DNA from: JAVBOO01 sp031550435
Lineage (GTDB): Bacteria > Bacillota > Clostridia > Lachnospirales > WRAX01
NCBI GenBank assembly: GCA_031550435.1
Contig: JAVBOO010000005.1
Span: 1 to 64,000, forward strand
Direction of reading: 5' to 3'
DNA length: 64,000 bases
The translations under genes were made by a program, and so were the position numbers. Numbering within the stretch: the stretch's first letter is position 1; each line of letters opens with the position of its first letter. Below, in pieces: positions 16,364 to 24,994 of the stretch. The notes below the pieces were generated by a model that was not told where the DNA came from, searched no databases, and saw nothing but the letters and a program-made list of their open reading frames with translations.

Positions 16364-17512
16364 TCATTCTGCGTAAACCCTTTTTACTCTTCCGGTCAAA
16401 GAGGATATTATCTCATTTTTGTTTGTGCCTGCATACAAAGCGAGTTTAGCGGCCGAAACAGGAGAATCAGCGTCGGTTTCCAGTATAAGAGCCCTGTCGT
16501 TTATATCCACTTCGACCCCTGTAATGTCCGCAATCATGCTGTCCATACAGATCAATCCGATTATCGGGCAAACTTTGCCGTTAATAACAACGCAGCCCTT
16601 GTTACTCAGTACCCTGATATAACCGTCTCCGTAGCCTATCGCGACAACCGCGATTTTCATGTCTTTGCCCGCAACGAAACTCTTGCCGTACGATACCGCA
16701 GAGCCGGCCTTGATGTTTCTGACCTGTACCACCGAGGAATACAGTCTAAGCGAACCCTTGAGGCTAAGTCTGTCATATCCGTCGTAACTGTTTGCTTTAA
16801 GTCCGTACATAACCGCGCCAAGCCTTACGGCATCAAGCCTTGCCCAGTCATATTGCACTGCGGCGATTGAATCCGCGATATGCCTCAGCGGAAAATTGAC
16901 GCCGATAGCCGACAAGTCACCGGTAAATTTATTGAAAAGCTTAAACTGCTCCGTATCCGATTCGTAATCGTAAAGAGCAAAATGTGTATATATTCCTTCA
17001 GCCGTAACTCCCGTGCTGCCGCAAATCTCGGCTATTTCCCGTACGGACTGACAGGAATAATCAAAGCCCAAACGGTTGAAACCTGTGTTTACCTTTATGT
17101 GTACTTTAACGCTACGCCCTCTTAATCTTGCGGCTGCCAATAACCAAAAATCATAGGAAAAAATCGTTAATGTGAGCTTATTTTCAATAGCGGTTTCAAT
17201 GTAGTCAGGCGCGATGTTTCCGAAAACAAGTATATCGGCATTCTCATCGATAGAGCGTAGTTCAAGAGCCTCGTGTACGTTGGCGACCGCAAAACGTCTT
17301 ATCCCCTGCCCAAGAAGAGTTTCAAAGACCTTTGCCGCCCCGTGACCGTAAGCATCGGCCTTCAGTACGGCTATAATCTCGGCCGGCGCAACGGTTTTTT
17401 TCAAGAGTCCTATGTTGTGCGCTATGTTTTCGAGCCTAACCTCTGCATAGGTTTCTCGGTATTTCTCTGTGTTACGGTTCGAGTTCAACAACATCTCCTT
17501 CTTCCAAATCAT
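16364..17512 (-). CDS. alr: Alanine racemase
   Basis: PLP enzyme that interconverts L- and D-alanine for peptidoglycan. The PLP lysine lies in VLKADAYGHG (about residue 49) and the second catalytic region in YGKSF with CMDSMIADI further on. Length 382 is typical. The annotated ATG at 17512 overlaps the upstream pseudouridine synthase by 41 bases; the strongest Shine-Dalgarno (AAGGAG at 17491-17496) would instead favour a TTG near residue 8 or 9, so the true start is uncertain by a few residues. Translational coupling with the upstream gene is likely. Confidence 0.95.
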   Translation of the reverse strand: MIWKKEMLLNSNRNTEKYRETYAEVRLENIAHNIGLLKKTVAPAEIIAVLKADAYGHGAAKVFETLLGQGIRRFAVANVHEALELRSIDENADILVFGNIAPDYIETAIENKLTLTIFSYDFWLLAAARLRGRSVKVHIKVNTGFNRLGFDYSCQSVREIAEICGSTGVTAEGIYTHFALYDYESDTEQFKLFNKFTGDLSAIGVNFPLRHIADSIAAVQYDWARLDAVRLGAVMYGLKANSYDGYDRLSLKGSLRLYSSVVQVRNIKAGSAVSYGKSFVAGKDMKIAVVAIGYGDGYIRVLSNKGCVVINGKVCPIIGLICMDSMIADITGVEVDINDRALILETDADSPVSAAKLALYAGTNKNEIISSLTGRVKRVYAE

Positions 17513-18236
17513 AAGGCAGTTTATAAGTTCCTATACTTACCCTTTTCAGGTAAACAACGCTTTTCCCGACAGCCTCAAACATTCTTTTCACCTGATGGTA
17601 TTTCCCTTCACTGATTCTCACTATCGTTTCGCTGACCTCGGTATCAAAGTCCGACCGACCGGACGCGTTTTTGCGGCAAAGCTTCGCGAACTCTTCTCCC
17701 TCTTTTGCAGCGTACTCGCAAAGCTCATACAGCTCAGCCGGCTTGCATACTTCGCCTCCGTCAATGACGATGCCTTTCTGAAAGTTTTTTTTATCACTGT
17801 CGGTTAATTCTCCGGTAACAACGGCATAATACGTTTTTATTATATCTTTTTTCGGCGAAGTCAGCCTGTGCGAAAACGCACCGTCATTTGTCAAAAGCAG
17901 GAGCCCGACCGTATCCTTGTCAAGCCTGCCGACCGGAAAAAGCCCAGAATATTTGTATTCGTCGGGGAGTACATCTATTACGGTTTTCTCGGTATCGTCA
18001 TAGGTTGCGCTCACGACGCCTGCCGGTTTATTCATTAACAGATAGACCGACGATTTGTACGCCAGTTTTTCGCCGTCAAAATAAACCTCTGCGGTATTTT
18101 CGTCTATTTTCATATCATTCTCGGGGCTTTCTATGCCTTTTACAGTCACATACCCGTTTTTTATAAACTGTTTCACTTCTTTTCTTGTTCCTATACCCAA
18201 ATCCGATAGGTATTTGTCGAGTCTAATCATATACAT
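17472..18236 (-). CDS. RsuA/RluB/RluE/RluF family rRNA pseudouridine synthase
   Basis: Converts a specific uridine of 16S or 23S rRNA to pseudouridine. The N-terminal S4 RNA-binding domain (MIRLDKYLSDLGIGTRKEVK) is followed by the synthase domain with the catalytic Asp in GRLDKDTVGLLLLTNDG, and by EGKYHQVKRMFEAVGK. Length 254 fits the 16S U516 (RsuA) type slightly better, but the target base is not certain. Start ATG at 18236, or the in-frame ATG two codons later. It overlaps alr at its 3' end. Confidence 0.93.
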   Translation of the reverse strand: MYMIRLDKYLSDLGIGTRKEVKQFIKNGYVTVKGIESPENDMKIDENTAEVYFDGEKLAYKSSVYLLMNKPAGVVSATYDDTEKTVIDVLPDEYKYSGLFPVGRLDKDTVGLLLLTNDGAFSHRLTSPKKDIIKTYYAVVTGELTDSDKKNFQKGIVIDGGEVCKPAELYELCEYAAKEGEEFAKLCRKNASGRSDFDTEVSETIVRISEGKYHQVKRMFEAVGKSVVYLKRVSIGTYKLPYDLEEGDVVELEP

Positions 18237-18316
18237 ATCCTTTTTTCTTAATATTTTGCATAAAATTATAGCACAATTCTCTTTTATAGTGTAATATTAT
18301 ATCGCATAATTTTTTT

Positions 18317-18395
18317 GTGAGCGCTGCTTGCCGGAAACCGGAATATTTTTTCCGCGTAACCCGGCGGTTTGGCCAACGGCTTGTTCGGCGCTTAC
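18317..18395 (+). promoter_or_regulatory. Structured leader before the SEC-C/tsaC operon
   Basis: GTGAGCGC (18317-18324) can pair with GCGCTTAC (18388-18395) with one wobble, enclosing small GC hairpins. A short CCGG hairpin near 18331-18341 is followed by six T residues, so the leader could attenuate. No known riboswitch family was recognised. Confidence 0.35.
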
Positions 18396-18425
18396 TTCAC
18401 ACTGCATTTTTAAAGGAGAAGAGAA

Positions 18426-18923
18426 ATGTCTTTATACGAACAATGGGCAAGACAGGCTTATAACGCGCAGGGACAGACAAATTCCAAACTTTGGAAATTA
18501 TACTTGCCCAAAGAACAACAGATCTATGAGCACATTTTGAACAACAAAATCGAAGAATTCAGCTTTACCGTAAAGGGTCTCGCCGAGCAGTACGACATAC
18601 CGGTATTCTATGTTTGCGGCTTCGTAACAGGGATATCGGACTCGCTGAACAATGAAATCAAGCCGGAGGACTGCACCGAGGATTCGGAATACACGCTTGA
18701 AATTAACTTTGAGCTGCTTTATAAAAGAATGATCGAATACAAAGCGGAACATCTGTATACACTGCCGCAATGGGACAACATACTTGACCAAGAGATCAGA
18801 GACAAAATCATGTTTAATATGACAAAGGGCAAAACCTTTGAAAGAGTTGAGGACAAAGTCGGCAGAAACGACCCCTGTCCTTGCGGCAGCGGTAAAAAAT
18901 ACAAGAAATGCTGTGGAGCTTAG
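18426..18923 (+). CDS. SEC-C motif protein
   Basis: A 165-residue cytoplasmic protein ending in a textbook SEC-C zinc motif (GRNDPCPCGSGKKYKKCC), as on SecA, where it binds zinc and contacts SecB or ribosomes. The first 140 residues are helical and I cannot assign them to a named domain. AAAGGAG precedes the ATG. The stop codon abuts the tsaC start directly, so the two are translationally coupled and it heads the tsaC-ywlE-rpiB-upp run. Confidence 0.85.
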   Translation: MSLYEQWARQAYNAQGQTNSKLWKLYLPKEQQIYEHILNNKIEEFSFTVKGLAEQYDIPVFYVCGFVTGISDSLNNEIKPEDCTEDSEYTLEINFELLYKRMIEYKAEHLYTLPQWDNILDQEIRDKIMFNMTKGKTFERVEDKVGRNDPCPCGSGKKYKKCCGA

Positions 18924-19976
18924 ATGTTAACACTGTACGAAAAGGTTGATGCCCTAAACCCTGAAAATTCAATGCCCGTATTCAGAAAGGCCGCTGAAAT
19001 AATTAAAAGCGGCGGCATTGTAATCTTCCCGACAGAAACGGTTTACGGCATAGGCGCGGACGCTTTTAACGAAAGCGCCGTAAAAAAGATATATGAGGCA
19101 AAAGGCAGACCTTCAGACAATCCGCTCATAGTTCATGTCTCAAAAACGGACGACTTGAACTATCTTGCCGCAAATATACCCGAAGGCGCAAAAAAACTGA
19201 CTGACAGCTTTTGGCCGGGGCCTTTGACGGTTATACTTGAAAAAAGCGCGAATGTGCCTTTTTTGACCACCGGCGGTCTGAATACCGTAGCCTTGAGGCT
19301 TCCGCAAAGCAAAGCGGCACGGCTGTTTATCGAGGCATGCGGCTGCCCTGTTGCCGCGCCATCTGCAAACATCTCTGGGAAACCCAGCTCAACAGACGCG
19401 AAACACGCACTTTTGGACTTTGACGGAAAAGTTGATATGATAATCGACGGCGAACAAAGCGTTTGCGGCATCGAGTCAACGATAGTCGATTGCAGCGATG
19501 ATATAACGCTTTTGAGACCCGGTTCCGTTACGTTTGAAATGCTCAGAGCGGTTTTGCCTGAAATCAAGGCGGACAAGTATATCAAGCTTAAGCCCGATGA
19601 TGATTTTAAACCGAAATCACCCGGCCAAAAATACAGACACTATGCACCCAAAGCCGAAATGACGCTTTTCTGCGGAAATCATAGCAAGGTTGTCTCAGAA
19701 ATAAACAAGCGCATAGCAGCTTCAGTCGGAAAACGAGTCGGCGTACTATCGACAAGAGAATCCGAACGCGAGTATAATTGCGGCATTGTTATTTCTGCGG
19801 GAAGCAGGCTGGACCCCGCTTCGGTCGCGGCAAATTTATATGATACGCTTCGCAGGTTTGACGAAACGGGAGTCGATATGATTTACTCCGAAACGTTCGG
19901 CTCCGAAGGTATAGAACTTGCGATTATGAACAGACTCAGCAAAGCTGCGGGATACAGAATAGTTGAATGTAAATGA
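18924..19976 (+). CDS. tsaC: L-threonylcarbamoyladenylate synthase (Sua5/YwlC type)
   Basis: Makes the threonylcarbamoyl-AMP used to form t6A37 in ANN-decoding tRNAs. The YrdC domain (residues about 15-205) shows GGIVIFPTETVYGIG, the KGRPSDNPLIVHV loop and SANISGKPS. A C-terminal Sua5 domain (about 235-345) follows the linker with SPGQKYRHYAPKAEM, so this is the longer Sua5 form (350 residues), not the short TsaC. It is followed by ywlE, as in Bacillus. Confidence 0.96.
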   Translation: MLTLYEKVDALNPENSMPVFRKAAEIIKSGGIVIFPTETVYGIGADAFNESAVKKIYEAKGRPSDNPLIVHVSKTDDLNYLAANIPEGAKKLTDSFWPGPLTVILEKSANVPFLTTGGLNTVALRLPQSKAARLFIEACGCPVAAPSANISGKPSSTDAKHALLDFDGKVDMIIDGEQSVCGIESTIVDCSDDITLLRPGSVTFEMLRAVLPEIKADKYIKLKPDDDFKPKSPGQKYRHYAPKAEMTLFCGNHSKVVSEINKRIAASVGKRVGVLSTRESEREYNCGIVISAGSRLDPASVAANLYDTLRRFDETGVDMIYSETFGSEGIELAIMNRLSKAAGYRIVECK

Positions 19977-20004
19977 CATCATAATTTAGAAGGGTACGAT
20001 TACT

Positions 20005-20472
20005 TTGCCGAAAGTACTGTTCGTATGTACCGGAAACACATGCAGAAGTCCGATGGCAGCGGCAATAGCCGCCGAGGTTTATAAACACACACCCGGGTTG
20101 ACGTTTTTTTCAAGAGGAATTTCCGTTTCCATGCCTTCCAGAGCCAGCGAGAACGCGTTGCAGGCAATGTCCGGAATGAACCTGTCGATAAAAGAACATA
20201 TATCCAGGCAATTGAAGCAATCTGACATCGAGTCCGCCGATTTGGTTGTTACTATGACCGTTTCGCAGAAAAAATACCTTCAAAGCGTTTATGCCTCGCA
20301 TTCTAGGAAGGTTCTGACTATCAACGAGATATGCGGCAGACAGGATACAGATATCTCCGACCCTTACGGCAGCGACCTGTATACCTATAAAAAATGCGCG
20401 GAAGACATCAAAAAATGCTTCGGAAGAGACTTCGAAAAAATGCTCAACCTTCTCGCATTAACCTCAGAGTGA
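20005..20472 (+). CDS. ywlE: Low-molecular-weight phosphatase, YwlE-type protein-arginine phosphatase
   Basis: The start is TTG at 20005. The P-loop VCTGNTCRSPMA (residues 7-18) carries the catalytic Cys, Arg and Ser. The Thr between Asn and Cys is the residue that in B. subtilis YwlE and its orthologues confers phospho-arginine selectivity; tyrosine phosphatases of this fold usually have Ile, Val or Leu there. The general-acid Asp is in ISDPYGSD. Synteny tsaC-ywlE-rpiB-upp supports the YwlE assignment. McsB, the matching arginine kinase, is not in the window. Confidence 0.9.
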   Translation: MPKVLFVCTGNTCRSPMAAAIAAEVYKHTPGLTFFSRGISVSMPSRASENALQAMSGMNLSIKEHISRQLKQSDIESADLVVTMTVSQKKYLQSVYASHSRKVLTINEICGRQDTDISDPYGSDLYTYKKCAEDIKKCFGRDFEKMLNLLALTSE

Positions 20473-20530
20473 AAACCATTTTTCAACACCTAAGCTCGAT
20501 ATAAAAATTACTACCGAAACGGAGAATACA

Positions 20531-20965
20531 ATGATCGCTTTAGCTTGCGACCACGGAGGTTTTGCCCTCAAGCAACAGGTCATGTTATATATGAACGAGA
20601 AAAAAATCGAATACACCGACTTCGGGTGCTATGACGAAAAAAGCGTCGATTATCCGAAGTATGCCGATACTGTCGCCGAGAAAATCCTGTCCGGCGAATA
20701 CGACAAAGGCATTTTGATTTGCGGAACGGGAATCGGTATCTCTATAGCAGCAAACCGGCATAAAGGTATCCGCGCCGCTCTTTGCTCCGATGTTTTTTCG
20801 GCAAAGGCTACAAGGCAGCATAACAATGCAAATGTGCTTGCTCTTGGCGGACGGGTAATAGGTCCGGGTCTTGCTTGTGAAATAGTCGAGGCGTTCTTGA
20901 ATACCGAATTTTCGAACGACGAAAGACACTTGCGAAGAATCGAAATGTTTGATAAACACTGCTAA
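20531..20965 (+). CDS. rpiB: Ribose-5-phosphate isomerase B
   Basis: Interconverts ribose 5-phosphate and ribulose 5-phosphate in the pentose phosphate pathway. Family motifs are intact: ACDHGGFALK at the N-terminus, YPKYADTVAEKI, the active-site Cys loop GILICGTGIGISIAANR, and HNNANVLALGGR. Length 144 is normal. ATG at 20531 follows a GGAG site. It lies in the tsaC-ywlE-rpiB-upp gene run. Confidence 0.97.
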   Translation: MIALACDHGGFALKQQVMLYMNEKKIEYTDFGCYDEKSVDYPKYADTVAEKILSGEYDKGILICGTGIGISIAANRHKGIRAALCSDVFSAKATRQHNNANVLALGGRVIGPGLACEIVEAFLNTEFSNDERHLRRIEMFDKHC

Positions 20966-21089
20966 AAACCTTATATGAACAAGCCGACGCGCAAGAACGA
21001 GGCGGACAGTTCATTCGCGATTATCGGTCTGACGGTATTTTGAACCGGGTATCGCAGCGAAAAAATATTAAACCGTAAAGGAGCCAAAA

Positions 21090-21716
21090 ATGGGAGTTTT
21101 TATCACGCAGCACCCTCTTGTGGCACATAAAGTAACTATGCTCAGAAACAAAGACACGGGGAGCAAGGAGTTCAGAGAACTTATAGAGGAAATAGCTATG
21201 CTTATATGCTACGAAGCGACAAGAGAACTTCCTCTGACGGCTGTTCAGGTTGAAACTCCGATATGCGAGACAACAGGCCGGATGATAACCGAGCGCAAAT
21301 TCGCCTTGATTCCTATACTGCGCGCAGGCATAGGCATGGTTGAAGGTATGCTCAAGCTCATGCCGACTACAAAAGTCGGACATATAGGACTGTACCGTGA
21401 CCCCGAGACTTTAATGCCTGTAGAATATTACTGCAAACTCCCTTCCGATATAGCCGAAAGAGACGTTTTCCTGCTTGATCCCATGCTTGCGACAGGCGGA
21501 ACCGCTTCTGCGGCGGTAAGCTATTTAAAAAACAAAGGCGTAAAGAATATAAAACTCGTTTGCATACTTTCTTGCCCCGAAGGAATAGACCATATGCAAA
21601 AAGACCATCCGGACGTTGATATATACGCTGCCGCAAAAGATGAGTACCTCAACTCGCACGGCTATATAGTACCCGGGCTGGGAGATGCCGGAGACAGACT
21701 GTTCGGAACAAAATAG
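21090..21716 (+). CDS. upp: Uracil phosphoribosyltransferase
   Basis: Salvages uracil with PRPP to UMP. The PRPP-binding loop is DPMLATGGTASAAV (about residues 131-144), and the uracil-binding tail is YIVPGLGDAGDRLFGTK. Length 208 is typical. AAAGGAG precedes the ATG. It ends the ywl-upp run; a small GC hairpin (about 21746-21760) follows. Confidence 0.98.
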   Translation: MGVFITQHPLVAHKVTMLRNKDTGSKEFRELIEEIAMLICYEATRELPLTAVQVETPICETTGRMITERKFALIPILRAGIGMVEGMLKLMPTTKVGHIGLYRDPETLMPVEYYCKLPSDIAERDVFLLDPMLATGGTASAAVSYLKNKGVKNIKLVCILSCPEGIDHMQKDHPDVDIYAAAKDEYLNSHGYIVPGLGDAGDRLFGTK

Positions 21717-21799
21717 GCAGTAAGCGCTGCCTTTAGCAAAAGCCCGCAAAACGGGCCAAAATTCCCGGCGTTTTTGCGCCGTTCCCGCGCGATTATTAA

Positions 21800-21882
21800 T
21801 CCCCCTTAACCGAATCTTAAGGGTTCTGAGGGGGTGCGCCGCCAGGTCGGTTGTCTGATTAGTCGGCGACGTAATAACTATC
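21800..21882 (+). repeat. Structured intergenic repeat, family A, copy 1
   Basis: A C-rich/G-rich hairpin (CCCCCTT from 21801, GAGGGGG near 21829-21835) is followed by a core that opens GCCGCC, contains GTTGTC and GATTAGT, and closes GGCG..GTAATA. It ends 12 bases before the next start codon. The core is about two-thirds identical to the copy at 34737 and matches the inverted copy at 28890-28970. Confidence 0.7.
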
Positions 21883-21894
21883 CGAGAGGTTATC

Positions 21895-22920
21895 ATGGAT
21901 AAAAACTATCTGCTATACTTAGCGGCCTTCTTCGTCGCCTTCGGCGTTTCTTTGTATATGACGCCGGTGTGCAAGAGAATATCAATTAAGCTCGGAGCGA
22001 TAGCCTATCCGAAATCCAGAGGGATGCATAGCGAACCCATACCCCAAATGGGCGGGCTCGCTATATTCTGCGGCTTCATGGCGGCAACCGTTATTTTGAT
22101 GCCGATCATACCCGAGTACAGAACAACGCAGTTTGCAGGCTTTCTTGCCGGCGCGATAATAATTGTTGTTTTGGGCATGCTTGACGACATATACATACTG
22201 AACGCAAAGTTTAAGCTGTTGGTGCAGATTGTGGTTGCGCTTATCGCTATATACAGCGGTATTGTTGTAAACACATCGTTTCTTCCGTTTCAGGACATCA
22301 CGAAAAACCTTTCGGGTCCCTTAACGTTTATATGGATTATAGGGCTTATAAACGCAGTTAACCTTATTGACGGACTGGACGGACTGGCAGCGGGCGTATC
22401 GACGATATGCGCGCTCTGCCTTACGGCGCTTTGCTTTATTTCCGGACAGGTTTCGGCCGTCGTGTTCTCGGCAATCATTGCCGGCTCTTGCCTCGGCTTT
22501 TTACCTCGGAACTTTAACCCCGCCGAAATAATAATGGGTGACACCGGTTCCACTTTTTTGGGCTATGTTCTGGCTGTATCCTCTATTATGGGCGTTTACA
22601 AGAATTATGCCATTCTTTCTCTGGCGATCGCCGTTCTGGCGCTGGCGCTTCCGATTTTTGACACATCTTTTGCGATGATACGCAGAATACTGAACGGCAA
22701 GCCGATAATGCAGGCCGACAGGGGGCATTTGCATCACAGGTTGATTGATGCCGGCTTCTCGCACAAGCAGACGGTAATAATACTCTATGCGATAAGCGCG
22801 ATAGCGGGTGTAATTGCCATACTTCTTGCAGTGCATGATTACAGAGCAATACTTATTGTTATAGGCGCACTGGTTATTTTTGCATTCATGACTTTCGTGT
22901 ACAGGAAAAGACTGGACTGA
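21895..22920 (+). CDS. Undecaprenyl-phosphate GlcNAc-1-phosphate transferase (WecA/TagO type)
   Basis: A MraY-family polytopic membrane enzyme that starts lipid-linked synthesis of teichoic acid or other wall polymers by moving a sugar phosphate to undecaprenyl phosphate. About ten membrane segments are visible. Signatures: PQMGGLAIF, LGMLDDIYILNAKFKLLVQI, NLIDGLDGLAAG, FNPAEIIMGDTGSTFLG and the WecA-type DRGHLHHRLID loop. Length 341 fits. The ribosome site (GAGAGG) lies at the edge of a family A repeat. TagO and WecA cannot be told apart by sequence alone. Confidence 0.93.
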   Translation: MDKNYLLYLAAFFVAFGVSLYMTPVCKRISIKLGAIAYPKSRGMHSEPIPQMGGLAIFCGFMAATVILMPIIPEYRTTQFAGFLAGAIIIVVLGMLDDIYILNAKFKLLVQIVVALIAIYSGIVVNTSFLPFQDITKNLSGPLTFIWIIGLINAVNLIDGLDGLAAGVSTICALCLTALCFISGQVSAVVFSAIIAGSCLGFLPRNFNPAEIIMGDTGSTFLGYVLAVSSIMGVYKNYAILSLAIAVLALALPIFDTSFAMIRRILNGKPIMQADRGHLHHRLIDAGFSHKQTVIILYAISAIAGVIAILLAVHDYRAILIVIGALVIFAFMTFVYRKRLD

Positions 22921-22925
22921 TAAAA

Positions 22926-23162
22926 ATGAAGTTTAACGTCGGCGACATCATACGGATGAAGAAACCACATCCCTGCGGCTCATATGATTGGAAATTGCTG
23001 CGAGTCGGTATTGATTTCCGTATGGAGTGCGTTAAGTGCGGACATCAGGTTATGCTTACGAGGATTAAAGTTGAAAAAGGCTTCAAAAAACTTGTGTTTG
23101 CGGCAGAAACCGCAGGCAATACCCAAGAAGGAACAGGAGGGGGCAGCGATGAGCAACTATAA
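22926..23162 (+). CDS. DUF951 family protein
   Basis: A 78-residue protein that starts MKFNVGDIIRMKKPHPCGS, with the family pattern (HPCG, WKLLRVGIDFRMECVKCGH) and a CxxC that suggests zinc binding. The function is unknown; orthologues are common in Firmicutes next to housekeeping genes. It starts 5 bases after the transferase stop and its last 14 bases overlap the phosphoglucomutase start, so the three are coupled. The Gly-rich tail (EGTGGGSDEQL) encodes the ribosome site of the next gene. Confidence 0.88.
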   Translation: MKFNVGDIIRMKKPHPCGSYDWKLLRVGIDFRMECVKCGHQVMLTRIKVEKGFKKLVFAAETAGNTQEGTGGGSDEQL

Positions 23163-24879
23163 GGACATCTATAACGAATGGTTACAAAGCAATGTGTTTG
23201 ATGATGCTACCAAGGCCGAGCTGAGTACAATCTCGGACAACGAAAAAGAGATCGAAGAACGATTCTACAAAACTCTCGAATTCGGGACCGGCGGACTGAG
23301 AGGAATTATCGGAGCCGGAACAAACCGCATGAACATCTATACCGTCAAAAAAGCGACACAGGGACTCGCAAACTATATTTTAAAGCAAAAAACAGATGCA
23401 GAACCCGCAGTCGCAATTTCCTTTGATTGCAGAAACATGTCTCCCGAATTTGCATCGGAAGCGGCTTTAACGCTTTGCGCAAACGGTATCAAAGCATATG
23501 TTTTCGAAGCTTTGCGCCCTACTCCCGAGCTCAGCTTCGCCGTCAGACATCTCGGATGTACCGCCGGCATAATGATAACCGCGAGCCATAACCCGAAAGA
23601 ATACAACGGCTATAAGGCCTATTGGTCTGACGGAGGACAAGTTCCCTACCCCAGAGATGCGGAAATTATCGACGAAGTAAACGCCATTGCCTCTTTCGGC
23701 GATGTTAAGACCATGCCGATCGAAGAAGCGAAAGAAAAAGGTCTTTATATTGAAATAGGAACAGAGTTAGACGACGAGTACATCAAAAACGTCAAACAGC
23801 AAAGTATATGCCCGGAAATCACCCAAAACGCGGCAAACGAACTAAAGATAGTATACACGCCTTTTAACGGCACCGGAAACATGCCCGTCAGACGTGCGCT
23901 TGCCGAAGCAGGGTTCAAAAATGTTACCGTTGTTCCGGAGCAAGAGCTTCCGGACGGCAATTTCACAACTGTCGGCTATCCTAATCCGGAAGACCCGAAG
24001 GCCTTCGCCCTAGCGCAAAAATTGGCTCTCGAAATCGGAGCCGATCTGGTTATCGCGACAGACCCGGATGCCGACAGAGTCGGCGTGCTCGTTAAAAACT
24101 CCGCCGGCGAATACATGGTTTTAACAGGGAACATGACCGGCGTAATACTCACCGAGTATATATTGGGACGCAAAAAGGCCAAGGGCTTACTGCCCGAAAA
24201 CGCCGCTGTCGTGTCAACAATAGTTTCCACCGATCTGACGAAAGAAATCTGCTCACATTATGGCGTTAAATATTTCGACGTATTGACAGGATTCAAATAC
24301 ATAGGAGAAAAAATTAAAGAATTCGAAATTGACGGCTCATACAGCTTCCAATTCGGTTTCGAAGAAAGTTACGGTTATCTCGCGGGAACATACGCCCGCG
24401 ACAAAGACGCGGTTTCTGCCTGTATGCTTATATGCGAGGCCGCAGCATACTACAAGACACTTGGCAAATCGCTTTATGAGGGTTTGACGGATATCTACGA
24501 AAAATACGGCTACACAAAAGAAGGAACCCACTCTGTTACCCTACAGGGTAAAGAAGGCATAGAGAATATGCAAAAAATCATGGCTGCTCTGCGCGGCTCC
24601 GGTCTGAAAGTCGTAGGCGACAAGAAGATAACAAAGCAAATCGACTACAGCACGCGCGTCGTACACGATATGGAGCTTGATATACGCCGCAATTCCGACC
24701 TTCCGGCTGCGGACGTGCTCTACTATACGCTTTCTGATGACAGCTGGTTCTGTATACGCCCATCCGGGACGGAACCAAAAATCAAGGTGTACTGCGGAGT
24801 CAGGGCTTCTTCCGAGCAGGAAGCGAACGAGAAATACGAAAAACTGTCCGCTTCCGTAATGCCGCTGTTGAAAATTTAA
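23149..24879 (+). CDS. pgcA: Phosphoglucomutase / phosphomannomutase
   Basis: Interconverts glucose 1- and 6-phosphate, feeding UDP-glucose and wall precursors. The start ATG at 23149 has GGAGG 8-9 bases upstream and gives 576 residues; a longer open frame upstream is only the shadow of DUF951. The catalytic phosphoserine loop is TASHNPKEYNGYK (about residue 145), the metal loop DPDADRVG, the sugar loop GFEESYGYL, and the phosphate loop RPSGTEPKIKVY. This is the long PgcA/YhxB type. It follows the wall transferase and DUF951. Confidence 0.95.
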   Translation: MSNYKDIYNEWLQSNVFDDATKAELSTISDNEKEIEERFYKTLEFGTGGLRGIIGAGTNRMNIYTVKKATQGLANYILKQKTDAEPAVAISFDCRNMSPEFASEAALTLCANGIKAYVFEALRPTPELSFAVRHLGCTAGIMITASHNPKEYNGYKAYWSDGGQVPYPRDAEIIDEVNAIASFGDVKTMPIEEAKEKGLYIEIGTELDDEYIKNVKQQSICPEITQNAANELKIVYTPFNGTGNMPVRRALAEAGFKNVTVVPEQELPDGNFTTVGYPNPEDPKAFALAQKLALEIGADLVIATDPDADRVGVLVKNSAGEYMVLTGNMTGVILTEYILGRKKAKGLLPENAAVVSTIVSTDLTKEICSHYGVKYFDVLTGFKYIGEKIKEFEIDGSYSFQFGFEESYGYLAGTYARDKDAVSACMLICEAAAYYKTLGKSLYEGLTDIYEKYGYTKEGTHSVTLQGKEGIENMQKIMAALRGSGLKVVGDKKITKQIDYSTRVVHDMELDIRRNSDLPAADVLYYTLSDDSWFCIRPSGTEPKIKVYCGVRASSEQEANEKYEKLSASVMPLLKI

Positions 24880-24994
24880 CAGAAATTATATTGAACCGAG
24901 TGTGGCAGACTTGCCGCACTCTTTTTACGGATTTGAAGCAAAGCTTCAGCTCTTGGCAGCATGCATATGCTTTATTCGTTTGGACGGTGATTAT

